Shown in pieces: positions 52,558 to 62,171 of a stretch of DNA of 64,000 bases. The stretch lies in assembly GCA_949358305.1 (NCBI GenBank), contig OX442314.1, forward strand, positions 53,949,369 to 54,013,368, read 5' to 3'. Each line of letters begins with the position of its first letter. Position 1 is the stretch's first letter. The translations under genes and the position numbers were made by a program. The notes under the pieces were generated by a model, which was not told where the DNA came from, ran no database searches, and saw nothing but the letters and a program-made list of their open reading frames with translations. Origin of the DNA: Strigamia acuminata (Eukaryota; Arthropoda; Chilopoda; Geophilomorpha; Linotaeniidae).

Positions 52558-53125
52558 TCAATCCCAAAGGTCGTATTCGCTCCAATCCGATTCGTCGTCG
52601 GACTCCGAGAAAAATTCGAGCATGTCCTCCAAATCAAACTGAAAAAGCCAGCGACTATCGCGTTCTTCCAAGAAATCCCACAGAATGACGCTCTAAAACC
52701 AAACAATCAATCAAAATCAAATCAAAATCAAATCTAAACTAATCAAATCAAATCAAATCAAATCAAATCACCTGCATAATACTTAGGTCACCGTCGGCTG
52801 TCTGTCGTTTGCGAGGCTGCGGTGGCGGCAAATCCGCTTTTCGGCCGTCCGGATAGGCGTGCAAGTAAAAACAATTGCCCGCGAACGGACATTCTCCGCC
52901 TCCTTGCTTGAAATACTTGCATGGTTTTGTACTGTTGGCATTGAAATTTTTGTTATTAATCGTTATTCAAAAAAAAATTCATTTATACCTCAAAGCTTTA
53001 CGATAGTCGGCAATAAGCTTGTCTTTGTCGTCTTTGGAATCGACCCAATATTTGCTCGGAGTGACGAAATCGGACGCGACCCTGCACTCGGGACAAGCCC
53101 TGTAATAATAATAATAATAATAATG

Positions 53126-53161
<36 letters not shown>

Positions 53162-55997
53162 TTCAATTTTCGTACCTCACTAATTTGTTGTCGAATTGTT
53201 TTGCACCGCGCCATTTGCGGATACAAGAGAGGCAAAAAATGTGGCCGCAGTTGGCGAGAATGCCGAAACGACGTTCGTTCGGCGGCGACTTCTCCATAAT
53301 CAGGTCCATACAAATCCCGCACGTCTTATCTTTGCTGCGGGCGATTGCGAACGACAGCTCCATGTCCCTCTCGTGTTCTTTCATACACTCCTTCAAGTTC
53401 AAAACAAACAAATAAATAAATAAATAAAGAAATGAATGCACTTTTTATAATAAAAAAAAACCGCAACACAATTAACCGCAAACCGCAAAAAACCGAAAAT
53501 CTGAAAATTTTATTTTATTTTATTTTATTTTATTTAAAAAAAAAAATTTAATTTATATTTTTTTCTTCTTAAATTTTAGAGTTTTTAGGATTTATTTTCT
53601 TGAAATTTTGGGTTTTAGGGTTTATTTTCTTGAAATTTTGGGTTTTAGGGTTTATTTTCTTGAAATTTTGGGTTTTAGGGTTTATTTTCTTGAAATTTTG
53701 GGTTTTAGGGTTTATTTTCTTGAAATTTTGGGTTTTAGGGTTTATTTTCTTGAAATTTTGGGTTTTTAGGGTTTATTTTCTTGAAATTTTGGGTTTTAGG
53801 GTTTATTTTCTTGAAATTTTGGGTTTTTAGGGTTTATTTTCTTGAAATTTTGGGTTTTAGGGTTTATTTTCTTGAAATTTTGGGTTTTAGGGTTTATTTT
53901 CTTGAAATTTTGGGTTTTAGGGTTTATTTTCTTGAAATTTTGGGTTTTTAGGGTTTATTTTCTTGAAATTTTGGGTTTTAGGGTTTATTTTCTTGAAATT
54001 TTGGGTTTTTAGGGTTTATTTTCTTGAAATTTTGGGTTTTTAGGGTTTATTTTCTTGAAATTTTGGGTTTTAGGGTTTATTTTCTTGAAATTTTGGGTTT
54101 TAGGGTTTATTTTCTTGAAATTTTGGGTTTTAGGGTTTATTTTCTTGATATTTTGGGTTTTAGGGTTTATTTTCTTGAAATTTTGGGTTTTTAGGGTTTA
54201 TTTTCTTGAAATTTTGGGTTTTAGGGTTTATTTTCTTGATATTTTGGGTTTTAGGGTTTATTTTCTTGAAATTTTGGGTTTTAGGGTTTATTTTCTTGAA
54301 ATTTTGGGTTTTTAGGGTTTTTCTTGAAATTTGGAGATATTAGGGTTTATTTTCTTGAAATTTTGGGTTTTAGGGTTTATTTTCTTGATATTTTGGGTTT
54401 TAGGGTTTATTTTCTTGAAATTTTGGGTTTTAGGGTTTATTTTCTTGAAATTTTGGGTTTTTAGGGTTTTTCTTGAAATTTGGAGATATTAGGGTTTATT
54501 TTCTTGAAATTTTGGGTTTTAGGGTTTATTTTCTTGATATTTTGGGTTTTAGGGTTTATTTTCTTGAAATTTTGGGTTTTAGGGTTTATTTTCTTGAAAT
54601 TTTGGGTTTTTAGGGTTTTTCTTGAAATTTGGAGATATTAGGGTTTATTTTCTTGAAATTTTGGGTTTTAGGGTTTATTTTCTTGATATTTTGGGTTTTA
54701 GGGTTTATTTTCTTGAAATTTTGGGTTTTAGGGTTTATTTTCTTGAAATTTTGGGTTTTTAGGGTTTTTCTTGAAATTTGGAGATATTAGGGTTTATTTT
54801 CTTGAAATTTTGGGTCTTTGCAACTATGCAGTTTTTTTCAGTTATGGTTTTATGCGATTTTTGCGATATACCAAAAAAAATAACAGTACAACCCTCCACC
54901 ATACCAACCTGAGTATGCTTCTTCCGCTGCTCTCCATCGGTCGGATGAAGGCACGAATACCCGCAAAGGTCGCACAGATCGCCGTGGATGAACTCGCAAC
55001 TCTCGCCGTACGGACAATCGCTCACCGTCGCGTACGGGCACAGACTACCACTCCCATCTTCTTCAACGAGCGGAAGTGCATCTTGTACATCCATTTCCGG
55101 CTTCTGCTCGGCCGGAATCACAGCAGATGCGTACGATTTCGGCCCTAATTCAATTAAAATTCAATACAAATTTTCATTAATTAATGAATTAATTTATTAC
55201 CTCCTGGCACAAATTCAGGCGCGTTCACCCAATCCTTCTTTAAGGCTCCGATTTCATCACCTAGCCTACTAGTGCTACACTTTCCCTGCTTGTGTAGGAC
55301 GATCATTCGTCCAGCGGTCGGGGTTGTGCTGATCATTTGTGTGGGCTTTGGTATGATTTTACACGACGACGTTTGTTGGCTGATCCTTTTCACGACGCTC
55401 GATTTCGATGACAGCGAGACGGGCAGACTACTCGTACAATGCTGAGCCTCGCTTTTCAGCGCGTCAGGCTTGACGTGGTCGTACCTGGAAAATAAAAACA
55501 AACACCAACCACACAATTCGATCAAAAACACGAACCAACTAACTAAAAATCGTCCGTTATGACAAAACCTGCATCTTTCGCCGTACGCGCAACATCCGCG
55601 GACGTAATAACGACAAATGTTCGAAGCTTGGGAGTTCTGTCTATCGTGACTGAAGTCGCAGCGATTTGCGTCGCGACACACGCCATTTAAGTGGTAACTG
55701 AAACAAACAAAAATCAAATTAGTCAAAATCCCGAAAATCTCGAAAATCTCCGTTCGCATACACGTATTGTGCAACGGAATATCAAAAGTCAAATATTAGC
55801 TCAATTTGTAACGTGTTAATTCGCGAATATAACGCGAATATAAATTTAAAAAGCTGATTTAAAAAGGAAAGAAAAAAAGAAGCCTTTTACGTTACGCGAT
55901 AGTTTCTTTGGTTTCTTTTTTCGTTTGTGCGGACAAAATCGATTTTCCTTCTTCGTTTATTTACAGTAATTTACCAATGTCGTGGCACGTTCGACAT
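52558..55997 (-). CDS. MKRN: Makorin-type E3 ubiquitin ligase (8 exons, 430 aa)
   Basis: Exons on the minus strand: 55975-55997, 55569-55697, 55201-55484, 54909-55144, 53176-53390, 52989-53099, 52772-52931, 52558-52692. All junctions are GT-AG and stay in frame from ATG (55997) to TGA (52560-52558). Domains in order: two CCCH zinc fingers (exons 1-3, CRDANRCDFSH and CAYGERCRYDH); a DWVNAPEFVPG motif; a third CCCH (CPYATVSDCPYGESCEFIH) and the makorin Cys-His motif (CDLCGYSCLHP, exon 4); a C3HC4 RING (CGICM...CGHIFCLSCIRKW...CPEC, exons 5-6); a last CCCH (CKYFKQGGGECPF...H, exon 7); and an acidic tail (exon 8). This is the makorin layout, so it should ubiquitinate substrates and bind RNA. The first finger depends on a 23-bp exon 1 and is the least certain part. 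Introns are 56-277 bp except intron 4 (1518 bp), which holds a minisatellite. Confidence 0.92.
53104..53158. repeat. AAT trinucleotide microsatellite in makorin intron 5
   Basis: About 18 AAT repeats with one interruption (ATGATAAT) fill most of the 76-bp intron. Confidence 0.8.
53578..54830. repeat. 30-bp minisatellite in makorin intron 4
   Basis: About 41 copies of a 30-31 bp unit, TTTAGGGTTTATTTTCTTGA plus AATTTTGGGT, run head to tail. In the last third a variant (TTGGAGATATTAGGG) recurs every 149-150 bases (about 54331, 54480, 54629, 54779), a higher-order repeat of five units. The TTTAGGG phrase resembles a telomere repeat but is embedded in a longer unit. It lies wholly inside the intron. 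Confidence 0.9.
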
Positions 55998-56418
55998 TTT
56001 TTTTTCTGTTTTGCTGAAATTTTACAAAACAATCACATTCATACGTCTTACCGACACAACACACTAGAAGTCCATCCTTCCGCCATTTTTCAACATACCG
56101 ACTGCAACTGTTGAAGTAAAGAGCCAACAGCCAATCACAGCGCTTGTACTAAACCGTTTGTAGCTGGACCAGCGACCCGACCTGACACCTATGTTCCTAA
56201 AAGAATAACAACCGAAGGGTTGTAGCGAAAACCTGATTCAAACGTCAGTGAAGTTTTAGCCTAATTTTTGAATCTATAAAAAATATTTGTTTTAAAATCG
56301 TTTTATTCCTGATCTCGTTGGATGGTGTCATGTATTTTCAATCAACGAATAAATTCTTGGTGCAGTTGAAATTTACAATTTATTTATTCAAGGTGAAAAT
56401 ACAAAAAAATTAGAATTT

Positions 56419-57933
56419 TTATCGATTTTCTTCGTTTTCCCTTTCATCTCGCCTGGATCTCGACCCATCTCGCCTGAATCCCGTCTCATCTCGCCTCGAT
56501 CTCGACCCTTCTCGCCTAAATCCCGTCTCATCTCGCCTGAATCCCGTCTCATCTCGCCTGAATCCCGTCTCATCTCGCCTGAATCCCGTCTCATCTCGCC
56601 TGAATCCCGTCTCATCTCGCCTGAATCCCGTCTCATCTCGCCTGAATCCCGTCTCATCTCGCCTGAATCCCGTCTCATCTCGCCTGAATCCCGTCTCATC
56701 TCGCCTGAATCCCGTCTCATCTCGCCTGAATCCCGTCTCATCTCGCCTGAATCCCGTCTCATCTCGCCTCGATCTCGACCCTTCTCGCCTAAATCCCGTC
56801 TCATCTCGCCTGAATCCCGTCTCATCTCGCCTGAATCCCGTCTCATCTCGCCTGAATCCCGTCTCATCTCGCCTGAATCCCGTCTCATCTCGCCTGAATC
56901 CCGTCTCATCTCGCCTGAATCCCGTCTCATCTCGCCTGAATCCCGTCTCATCTCGCCTGAATCCCGTCTCATCTCGCCTGAATCCCGTCTCATCTCGCCT
57001 GAATCCCGTCTCATCTCGCCTGAATCCCGTCTCATCTCGCCTGAATCCCGTTTCATCTCGCCTCGATCTCGACCCATCTCGCCTGAATCCAGTCTCATCT
57101 CGCCTGAATCCAGTCTCATCTCGCCTGAATCCCGTCTCATCTCGTCTTGATCTCCGATCACGAGAATTATCTTCACGACTTCGCCGATCGAATCGTTGGT
57201 CAGATGGAGGCGGACAATCAAAATAAATCGGAGGCGGCGGACAATTGAAAGGTTGAAACGGCGGCGGTGGTAAATTGAACGGCGGAAAATTGAATGCTAG
57301 CAGTGGTGGCGGGCCTGGCGGCGGTTGGTTGAATTTATTTACATCAAACACCGCCCGAACGTTCGCTTCTCGGTGCACCATCTCCATCGCTGCTCCCACT
57401 TCGACGATCCCCATCGCAACTTGCGCTTGCAACAACGCGTACGCCAGTTGCGGGTTATCAATCAGCATCTGTCGCGTTTCTTCAGGAAAACTCTCAAAAC
57501 TCTTCCTCATTTCCGCCATCATCTGCGACATTTCTTCCGGCGGCATACTGGCGACAACCGCCGATATCGCCGACATCGCGTCGTCCGAATCCGCCGCCGC
57601 TCCGTGTGAACTTTGCGGCGGCGAGTCGGCGCCGAGTCGGTCGGATTGTGGCTTTTTCGTCGCTTTCTCTCTCTTATTCGCCTCGTTCACGCGAAGCGGA
57701 CGACCGTTTAATTCGTATTTGTTTAAATTTCGCGCCGCACACATCGCCGTCTCGTGGTCGTGGAACAAACAAAACGCGTAGTTTTTCGCCTTTTTCGTCT
57801 CGCGGTCGTAAACGATTGATAGTTTAACGATCGGTCCGATTTGCGAGAATAAATCTCTGAGCTGTTCTTCCGTCGTGTCGGGCGATAAACCGCCGATGAA
57901 GACGGAACAGCTGGAATTATCGTAATCGGACAT
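56419..57933 (-). CDS. CSTF2: CstF-64 homologue (cleavage stimulation factor subunit 2), 504 aa
   Basis: The start chosen is ATG at 57933 (MSDYDNSSCSVFIGGL); an upstream in-frame ATG at 57975 adds 14 residues without homology. Residues about 8-85 form an RRM with RNP2 (SVFIGGL) and RNP1 (KNYAFCLF), close to CstF-64. Then come an acidic linker and the CstF-64 hinge (PPEEMSQMM ... DNPQLAYALLQAQVAMGIV), which binds CstF-77 and symplekin. A Pro-rich stretch follows (FPPFNLPPPPFQPF). The rest is about 30 copies of a 7-residue unit RRDETGF, ending DERENEENR. CstF-64 acts in mRNA 3'-end cleavage by binding GU-rich RNA. It has no introns, unlike the neighbouring makorin. The conserved C-terminal helical domain is not seen. 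An AATAAA lies about 35 bases past the stop on the minus strand. It may be a divergent orthologue or a retrocopy. Confidence 0.85.
   Translation of the reverse strand: MSDYDNSSCSVFIGGLSPDTTEEQLRDLFSQIGPIVKLSIVYDRETKKAKNYAFCLFHDHETAMCAARNLNKYELNGRPLRVNEANKREKATKKPQSDRLGADSPPQSSHGAAADSDDAMSAISAVVASMPPEEMSQMMAEMRKSFESFPEETRQMLIDNPQLAYALLQAQVAMGIVEVGAAMEMVHREANVRAVFDVNKFNQPPPGPPPLLAFNFPPFNLPPPPFQPFNCPPPPIYFDCPPPSDQRFDRRSREDNSRDRRSRRDETGFRRDETGFRRDETGFRRDGSRSRRDETGFRRDETGFRRDETGFRRDETGFRRDETGFRRDETGFRRDETGFRRDETGFRRDETGFRRDETGFRRDETGFRRDETGFRRDETGFRREGSRSRRDETGFRRDETGFRRDETGFRRDETGFRRDETGFRRDETGFRRDETGFRRDETGFRRDETGFRRDETGFRRDETGFRRDETGFRREGSRSRRDETGFRRDGSRSRRDERENEENR
56445..57158 (-). repeat. 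21-bp coding tandem repeat in CSTF2 homologue
   Basis: About 33 head-to-tail 21-bp units encode RRDETGF, with RRDGSRS or RREGSRS variants at four places (about 57071, 56775, 56501, 56461). Spacings of about 296 and 274 bases show block duplication. Because 21 is divisible by 3 and the unit lacks stops, a second frame on the same strand is open too (56388-57221). Confidence 0.9.
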
Positions 57934-58254
57934 AATCAAACATAAACCGACTTCACAAAAATACTGAATGACCAATTATGCGTTATGTTCTTATATACGC
58001 TTATCGTTTTTCATTACGTCGTAATAACGTTACGTCCGCACTTTTTTATGCAAAAAATGGCGCACAAATTCACTTCTAAATATTTATTTCAGCTTTTACT
58101 CGAGTCAAAGATGGGAGGCGATCAAATCGAGTACATAAATGTCGAGATAAGAATTTATATTCAGTTTGATTTGAGTATCAAGATACTGGGCACAAAAAAA
58201 TTGATTTATTACTATCTGCAATGACACAGCATATAAATTATCTGAAACATTCTG

Positions 58255-58287
58255 TATAAAACATCGAAAAGAATTGCCCATATCAGT
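58255..58287 (+). promoter_or_regulatory. TATA box and initiator of Cys-rich gene 1
   Basis: TATAAAA (58255-58261) and TCAGT (58283-58287) have 30 bases between the TATA start and the initiator A. TCAGT is the arthropod initiator consensus. The predicted 5' UTR is spliced: donor CAG|GTAAAT (intron 58310-58377) to acceptor GTTTAG|GAAC, four bases before the ATG. Confidence 0.7.
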
Positions 58288-58381
58288 TTGGATTCTCTCA
58301 GCTGTTCAGGTAAATAAGGTGTTTTCTACTTGTTGTAATTAACATACAAATGCTTTTTTTTTAAATATGTTGTTTAGGAAC

Positions 58382-58672
58382 ATGGCTTCCAAGACAAAGG
58401 CATGTTGTGTTATAAAATGCAAGAAAGGGCAAGGAAGAAATTGCTGCGTAGTGCAGTGCGGTGAAGCCAACGATGAATCCGAAGCAAAGGCCTGCTGCAT
58501 CATTACTTGCAACAACCAACATGCAAGTGGTAATGCTTGCTGTGTCATTCAGTGTGAGGAAGATGATGAGTCGGTTGATGCTTGCTGCGTGATACAATGT
58601 AACGGCACATGCTCAACTGAAGGCCAGATTTGTTGCTTAGTTAAATGCAAACAAGGCACTTGTAATGCTTAA
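58382..58672 (+). CDS. Small Cys-rich repeat protein 1 (96 aa)
   Basis: The start is MASKTKACC, just after the 5'-UTR acceptor; an ATG at 58367 falls in the predicted intron. The protein has 20 cysteines in 96 residues and six repeats of CC[VIL][IV]xC (CCVIKC, CCVVQC, CCIITC, CCVIQC, CCVIQC, CCLVKC) spaced 15-17 residues, joined by acidic or polar linkers such as GEANDESEAKA and EEDDESVDA. No signal peptide is present, so it is probably cytosolic. The regular paired cysteines suggest a metallothionein-like metal-binding protein, but I do not recognise the family. A tandem copy is at 61804-62100, with matching promoter and intron. Confidence 0.75.
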   Translation: MASKTKACCVIKCKKGQGRNCCVVQCGEANDESEAKACCIITCNNQHASGNACCVIQCEEDDESVDACCVIQCNGTCSTEGQICCLVKCKQGTCNA

Positions 58673-58788
58673 TATTGCTGATCAATTTGTTATTAAAAAG
58701 TAATGATTTAATTCATTTTGTCATCATTTTTTTAATTTAAACTTTAAAGTCAACACAGTAATTCATTAATATTATATTATATTATAAA

Positions 58789-58945
58789 GGGTGTCCCAAA
58801 AATAACGCAAGATTTGAATTAACCGCCATTTGTGCAGTAAATTGTTGGCAACCCTAAAACAACAACGATTTGACAGCTGAAAGTTTAGGGTTTTATCTGC
58901 CGAAATGGCGGCTAATTCAAATCTTGCGTTATTTTTGGGACACCC
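58789..58945. mobile_element. MITE with 43-bp inverted repeats (157 bp)
   Basis: It begins GGGTGTCCCAAAAATAACGC and ends with the complement; 42 of 43 terminal bases match. AT-rich flanks with TATA on the left and TAT on the right suggest a TA target. The GGGTGTCCCA end resembles arthropod mariner-type ends (inference). No ORF is present. Confidence 0.7.
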
Positions 58946-59035
58946 TATATTATACATTAACACCAAATTAAATATGCAACTTAGGTGAATGGAGAACCAA
59001 TTGTCTAACAACAAATCTCATTTGCAATCGACCAT

Positions 59036-59617
59036 TTGGTTGACCAAAGCATTTTCAGACTGATAAAACATTCATTGTGGGCCACACCCTTAGTGGTGGT
59101 GGTCAAGGCTAATGGATCGCTGAGAATATGCGGTGATTACCGTTCCACCATAAATTGGGTCATATTGCCGGACCCATATCCTTTACCTTTGATTGCTGAC
59201 CTTTTGGTTGGTTCGGCAGGTGCAAGGTATTTTACGCTGCTTGATTTGTGCCAGGCCTACCAGCAGATACCTTTGACCGAAAAATCGTCTTACTTGGTTG
59301 CGATCAACAGTACTCGAGGGCTGATGGCAGCCACACGACTGCCCTTTGGAACAGCACCCTCTTCAGGGATTCTCCAAAGAGTGGTGGACGGACTTTTCCA
59401 TGGCATTGAGGGAGTTTTAGTCTACCAGGTTGACATCTTGGTGGCCACAGCTACCCTTGACCAACACTTTACCACCTTACAGGTGGTTATTGACAAACTA
59501 CATTTGTCTGGCCTTAAAGGTTTAATGCTTCCGACATGGGTAGCTCATAACAGTAATCATTTCTCTTTTATTAAGCATGCAAATTTCTGTACAGTTTCCA
59601 AGGAAATTCCTTGCTAA
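59036..59617 (+). pseudogene. Ty3/gypsy reverse transcriptase relic
   Basis: This is an isolated RT piece with WATPLVVVVKANGSLRICGDYR, YPLPLIADLLV and FTLLDLCQAYQQIPL. The catalytic motif is degenerate (YQVDIL in place of YxDD), and nothing of RNase H or integrase follows. It looks closest to the K02A2.6/Mag-like side of Ty3/gypsy and differs from families A, B and C. It has no start codon of its own and is clearly dead. Confidence 0.75.
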
Positions 59618-59737
59618 CTCTCCATTTATTCCTAAATCACATTCAGAAGGTTATGGTTAGAATTCGATAGCAAATAGGATTCTTCACAGTTTCAACTGAC
59701 AAGCAACAAGAAACCAAAACCAGAACAATCTCTATAA

Positions 59738-59995
59738 CTTCCTGTTGTCAGGAAATACAAGTATATACATACCGGTATAAGGTCTTGGTTGGATTAAGGG
59801 ATTTGACCAATTATCCAATAGGAACTTGGGTTACATAAATCTCTCCAATCTTGTGATACAGGAACTGGATACAGAGGAACATATCTTAGATTATGCTAAT
59901 CCGATATCTGAGACAGGAAGTGGATACCCAGAACAGGAAGTGGATACCCAGGACAGGAAGTGGATACCCAGGACACCCCCCCCATTCCAAGACAG
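59738..59995 (-). mobile_element. Decayed LTR related to family A, reverse orientation
   Basis: On the minus strand the order of phrases follows LTR A around its TATA region: GGATTAGCATAATC, a TATCCA-type phrase, TCCTGTATC and finally TGACAACAGGAAGT. Identity is patchy and the ends cannot be placed. Confidence 0.5.
59912..59971. repeat. Three tandem 20-bp repeats
   Basis: Three copies of GACAGGAAGTGGATACCCAG (one with A as first base) lie within the LTR A relic. The motif matches the repeated GGTATCC/TATCCACTTCCTG phrases of LTR A, so the relic has amplified a native LTR motif. Confidence 0.75.
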
Positions 59996-60255
59996 CATTG
60001 TTGTACTGCCAAGAATGTGACCCATTCTTCTCCCAATCGCTTAAAACAATAATATAAATTTATATTCCTGAATATTTTGTTTCCATAAATGGGGATATTA
60101 ATATGCATAACTTTGTTCATATATTTATTCAACTTCTTATAACTTATATTCAAATCTTTACTGCTGATACATGTTTGCACCATCCAGCAGCAGCATCAAA
60201 CACTGAGCCGACTGAGGATTACGGTTTTATAACTGTCACAAGGTATTTACACTGG

Positions 60256-60801
60256 TGTGACCGCTTGGCCACCCGGGTGACCTGTGGCACTGCCACACAC
60301 CACCGTACGGCCCCAAAGGTCATCCCCTCATTGGATGAACGGACCTAGCCTGGGGGAGGAGGGAGCTGAGTGGTGTGGTGAGGAGAGGAGTGTGGGGCAG
60401 TCTGTTACCGGCCGTGAGAGAGACGAGAGGACCTCTCTGACCAGGAGAGAGCTGAGGACCTGTAGCCATCCAAGGGACAAGACGTGTCCCGCGTTGTGAA
60501 CTCTGCACTCCTCGCCATTCACCACAGCAACGCTCAGTACTATGGCGGTCTCCATAGTGCACCCTCCATGAGTGGTTGCTGCGGGTCGTAGGTGAGTACA
60601 ACATGAATGCTATGTTGAACCAACCACGTCACCCATGGGGCTCACACCCTGTGTGTGACGGGTCGGTTACCGGTGCGGTGTGCCTTCGTGGCACCCCCGC
60701 AACGGGTGACGGAATTCCCCATACCCCTAGACAACAGTAATAAAAGCCAACCAACCAATATTAGGGAGTCTCTGTCATTTTACGTGAGTATGCGTCCCAC
60801 A
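60256..60801 (+). mobile_element. LTR F, relative of LTR C
   Basis: It starts TGTGACCGCTTGG and shares the phrase CATACCCCTAGACA...AATAAAAGCC with LTR C. The end is put at CCCACA (60801) by the TG...CA rule. No direct target duplication is visible; instead the flanks extend the termini into a 12-bp inverted repeat TACACTGGTGTG. A second fragment starts at 63480. Confidence 0.5.
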
Positions 60802-60904
60802 CCAGTGTATTCAGTCCCCTGATTGCTCTGGTGAAGACCAAGTCAGTCGCACTAGCTACACTGAAAAAATTATTATGCACATTCTACGATCCCCGCAGAA
60901 ATTA

Positions 60905-61333
60905 ACCAAGTTGTCGGAGGCGTGCATTTACAACCATATTGCTAATTTGGCTTCAATTATTGACGTCAAAACCTGATGGAACTCGACATTCTACATGATG
61001 CAACGCGCCTTGATTTTAAAAGAAGCTTTGATGACCGCTATCACCACCGAACGTGATTTGAGGGGTAGTATGATAACGGAAGAGGAATGGACAACAATAG
61101 CTTCGGTGATGGGGATCATAGATAAGTTTGACCAAGCTTCAAAATTTGTAAGTACCAACAAAACTTCAACAGAGGCAACATTTATACCGGTGCAAGACTG
61201 GTTAGTTGACTGTCTTACAAGTTCCTCTTCCATATTCATTTCCAAGTCCACCAGCAGATTTAGTGCCATTGTCGTCCCAGTGATGAACACGAGTAATGAA
61301 ATAAGTAAATTTCTAACGGTGTTGAAGAAATAA
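60905..61333 (+). pseudogene. hAT transposase fragment, with a stop
   Basis: The frame reads KLSEACIYNHIANLASIIDV, then KT-stop-WNSTFYMMQRALILKEAL, then LRGSMITEEEWTTIASVMG. The WNSTxxMxxRA and L[ST]xEEW motifs are typical of hAT transposases. The stop TGA (60974-60976) stands where CGA (Arg of TRWNST) is expected. The fragment lacks the N-terminal zinc finger and the C-terminal dimerisation domain. Confidence 0.7.
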
Positions 61334-61677
61334 GAATAATTTTTGACGATTTTAACCAATTTTTATAAAGGAACTACGTCCTAAGAGAAAAAATTTTGAA
61401 AAATTTATCTTTCTCAATCTTTATCAGAGGGAATTAACAGTATATAACTTTTGTTCCAAACAAAAGTTTTCTTGAGAGGTTTTTGAGTTAGGTTACTTTC
61501 AATAATTCTTTAAGGAGAAAATGAGTCAAAGGTGGGAGGTTATCACATCGAGTACATAAATAGAGATAAGAATTTATATTCAGTTTGATTTGAGTATCAA
61601 GATAGTGGGCGCAAAATATTAATTTAGTACTATCATATCTGCAATGACACAGCATATAAATTATCTGAAACATTCTG

Positions 61678-61710
61678 TATAAAACATCGAAAACAATTCC
61701 CCATATCAGT
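61678..61710 (+). promoter_or_regulatory. TATA box and initiator of Cys-rich gene 2
   Basis: TATAAAA (61678-61684) and TCAGT (61706-61710) have the same 30-base spacing as gene 1. The 5'-UTR intron is 61733-61799 (CAG|GTAGCT ... GTTTAG|AAAC). Confidence 0.7.
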
Positions 61711-61803
61711 TTTGATTCTCTCAGCTGTTCAGGTAGCTAAGGTGTTTTCTACTTGTTGTAATTAACATACAAATGCTTTTTTTAAAATATGTTGTTTAGA
61801 AAC

Positions 61804-62100
61804 ATGGCTTCCAAGACAAAGGCATGCTGTGTTATAAAATACAAGAAAGGGCAAGGGAAAAATTGCTGCATAGTGCAGTGCGGTGAAGCCAACGATGAAT
61901 CCGAAGCAAAGGCCTGCTGCATTATTACTTGCAACTACAACTACCAACATGCAAGTGGTAATGCTTGCTGTGTCATACAGTGTGAGGAAGATGATGAGTC
62001 AGTTGATGCTTGTTGCGTGATACAATGTAACGACACATGCTCAACTGAAGGCCAGATTTGTTGCTTAGTTAAATGCAAACAAGGCACTTGTAATGCTTAA
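61804..62100 (+). CDS. Small Cys-rich repeat protein 2 (98 aa)
   Basis: This is a tandem duplicate of the gene at 58382-58672, with a few substitutions and a two-residue insertion (CNYNYQHAS). One cysteine of the first repeat is replaced by Tyr (CCVIKY), leaving 19 cysteines; the other five CC[VIL][IV]xC repeats are intact. Promoter, 5'-UTR intron and 3' flank are duplicated as well (unit about 58100-58775 against 61510-62178 and beyond). The frame is intact, so it is probably expressed. Confidence 0.75.
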   Translation: MASKTKACCVIKYKKGQGKNCCIVQCGEANDESEAKACCIITCNYNYQHASGNACCVIQCEEDDESVDACCVIQCNDTCSTEGQICCLVKCKQGTCNA

Positions 62101-62171
62101 TGTTGCTGATCAATTTGTTATTAAAAAGTAATGATTTAATTTATTTTGTCATCATTTTTTAATTTAAAAAT

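Noticed and set aside
53600-54315. ORFs of repeated KFWVLGFIFL
   Set aside because: They are by-products of the intronic minisatellite, whose 30-bp unit lacks stops in one frame.
53578-54830. Interstitial telomere or CRISPR-like array
   Set aside because: Units are head-to-tail without unique spacers, and TTTAGGG is only part of a 30-bp unit. It is a minisatellite in a eukaryotic intron.
56388-57221. 277-codon minus-strand ORF of repeated RRDSGEM units
   Set aside because: It is the alternative frame of the 21-bp repeat in the CSTF2 homologue. The repeat has no stops in this frame either; the RRM-containing frame is the real one.
60991-61359. 122-codon minus-strand ORF
   Set aside because: It is antisense to the hAT transposase relic, whose plus-strand motifs are convincing.
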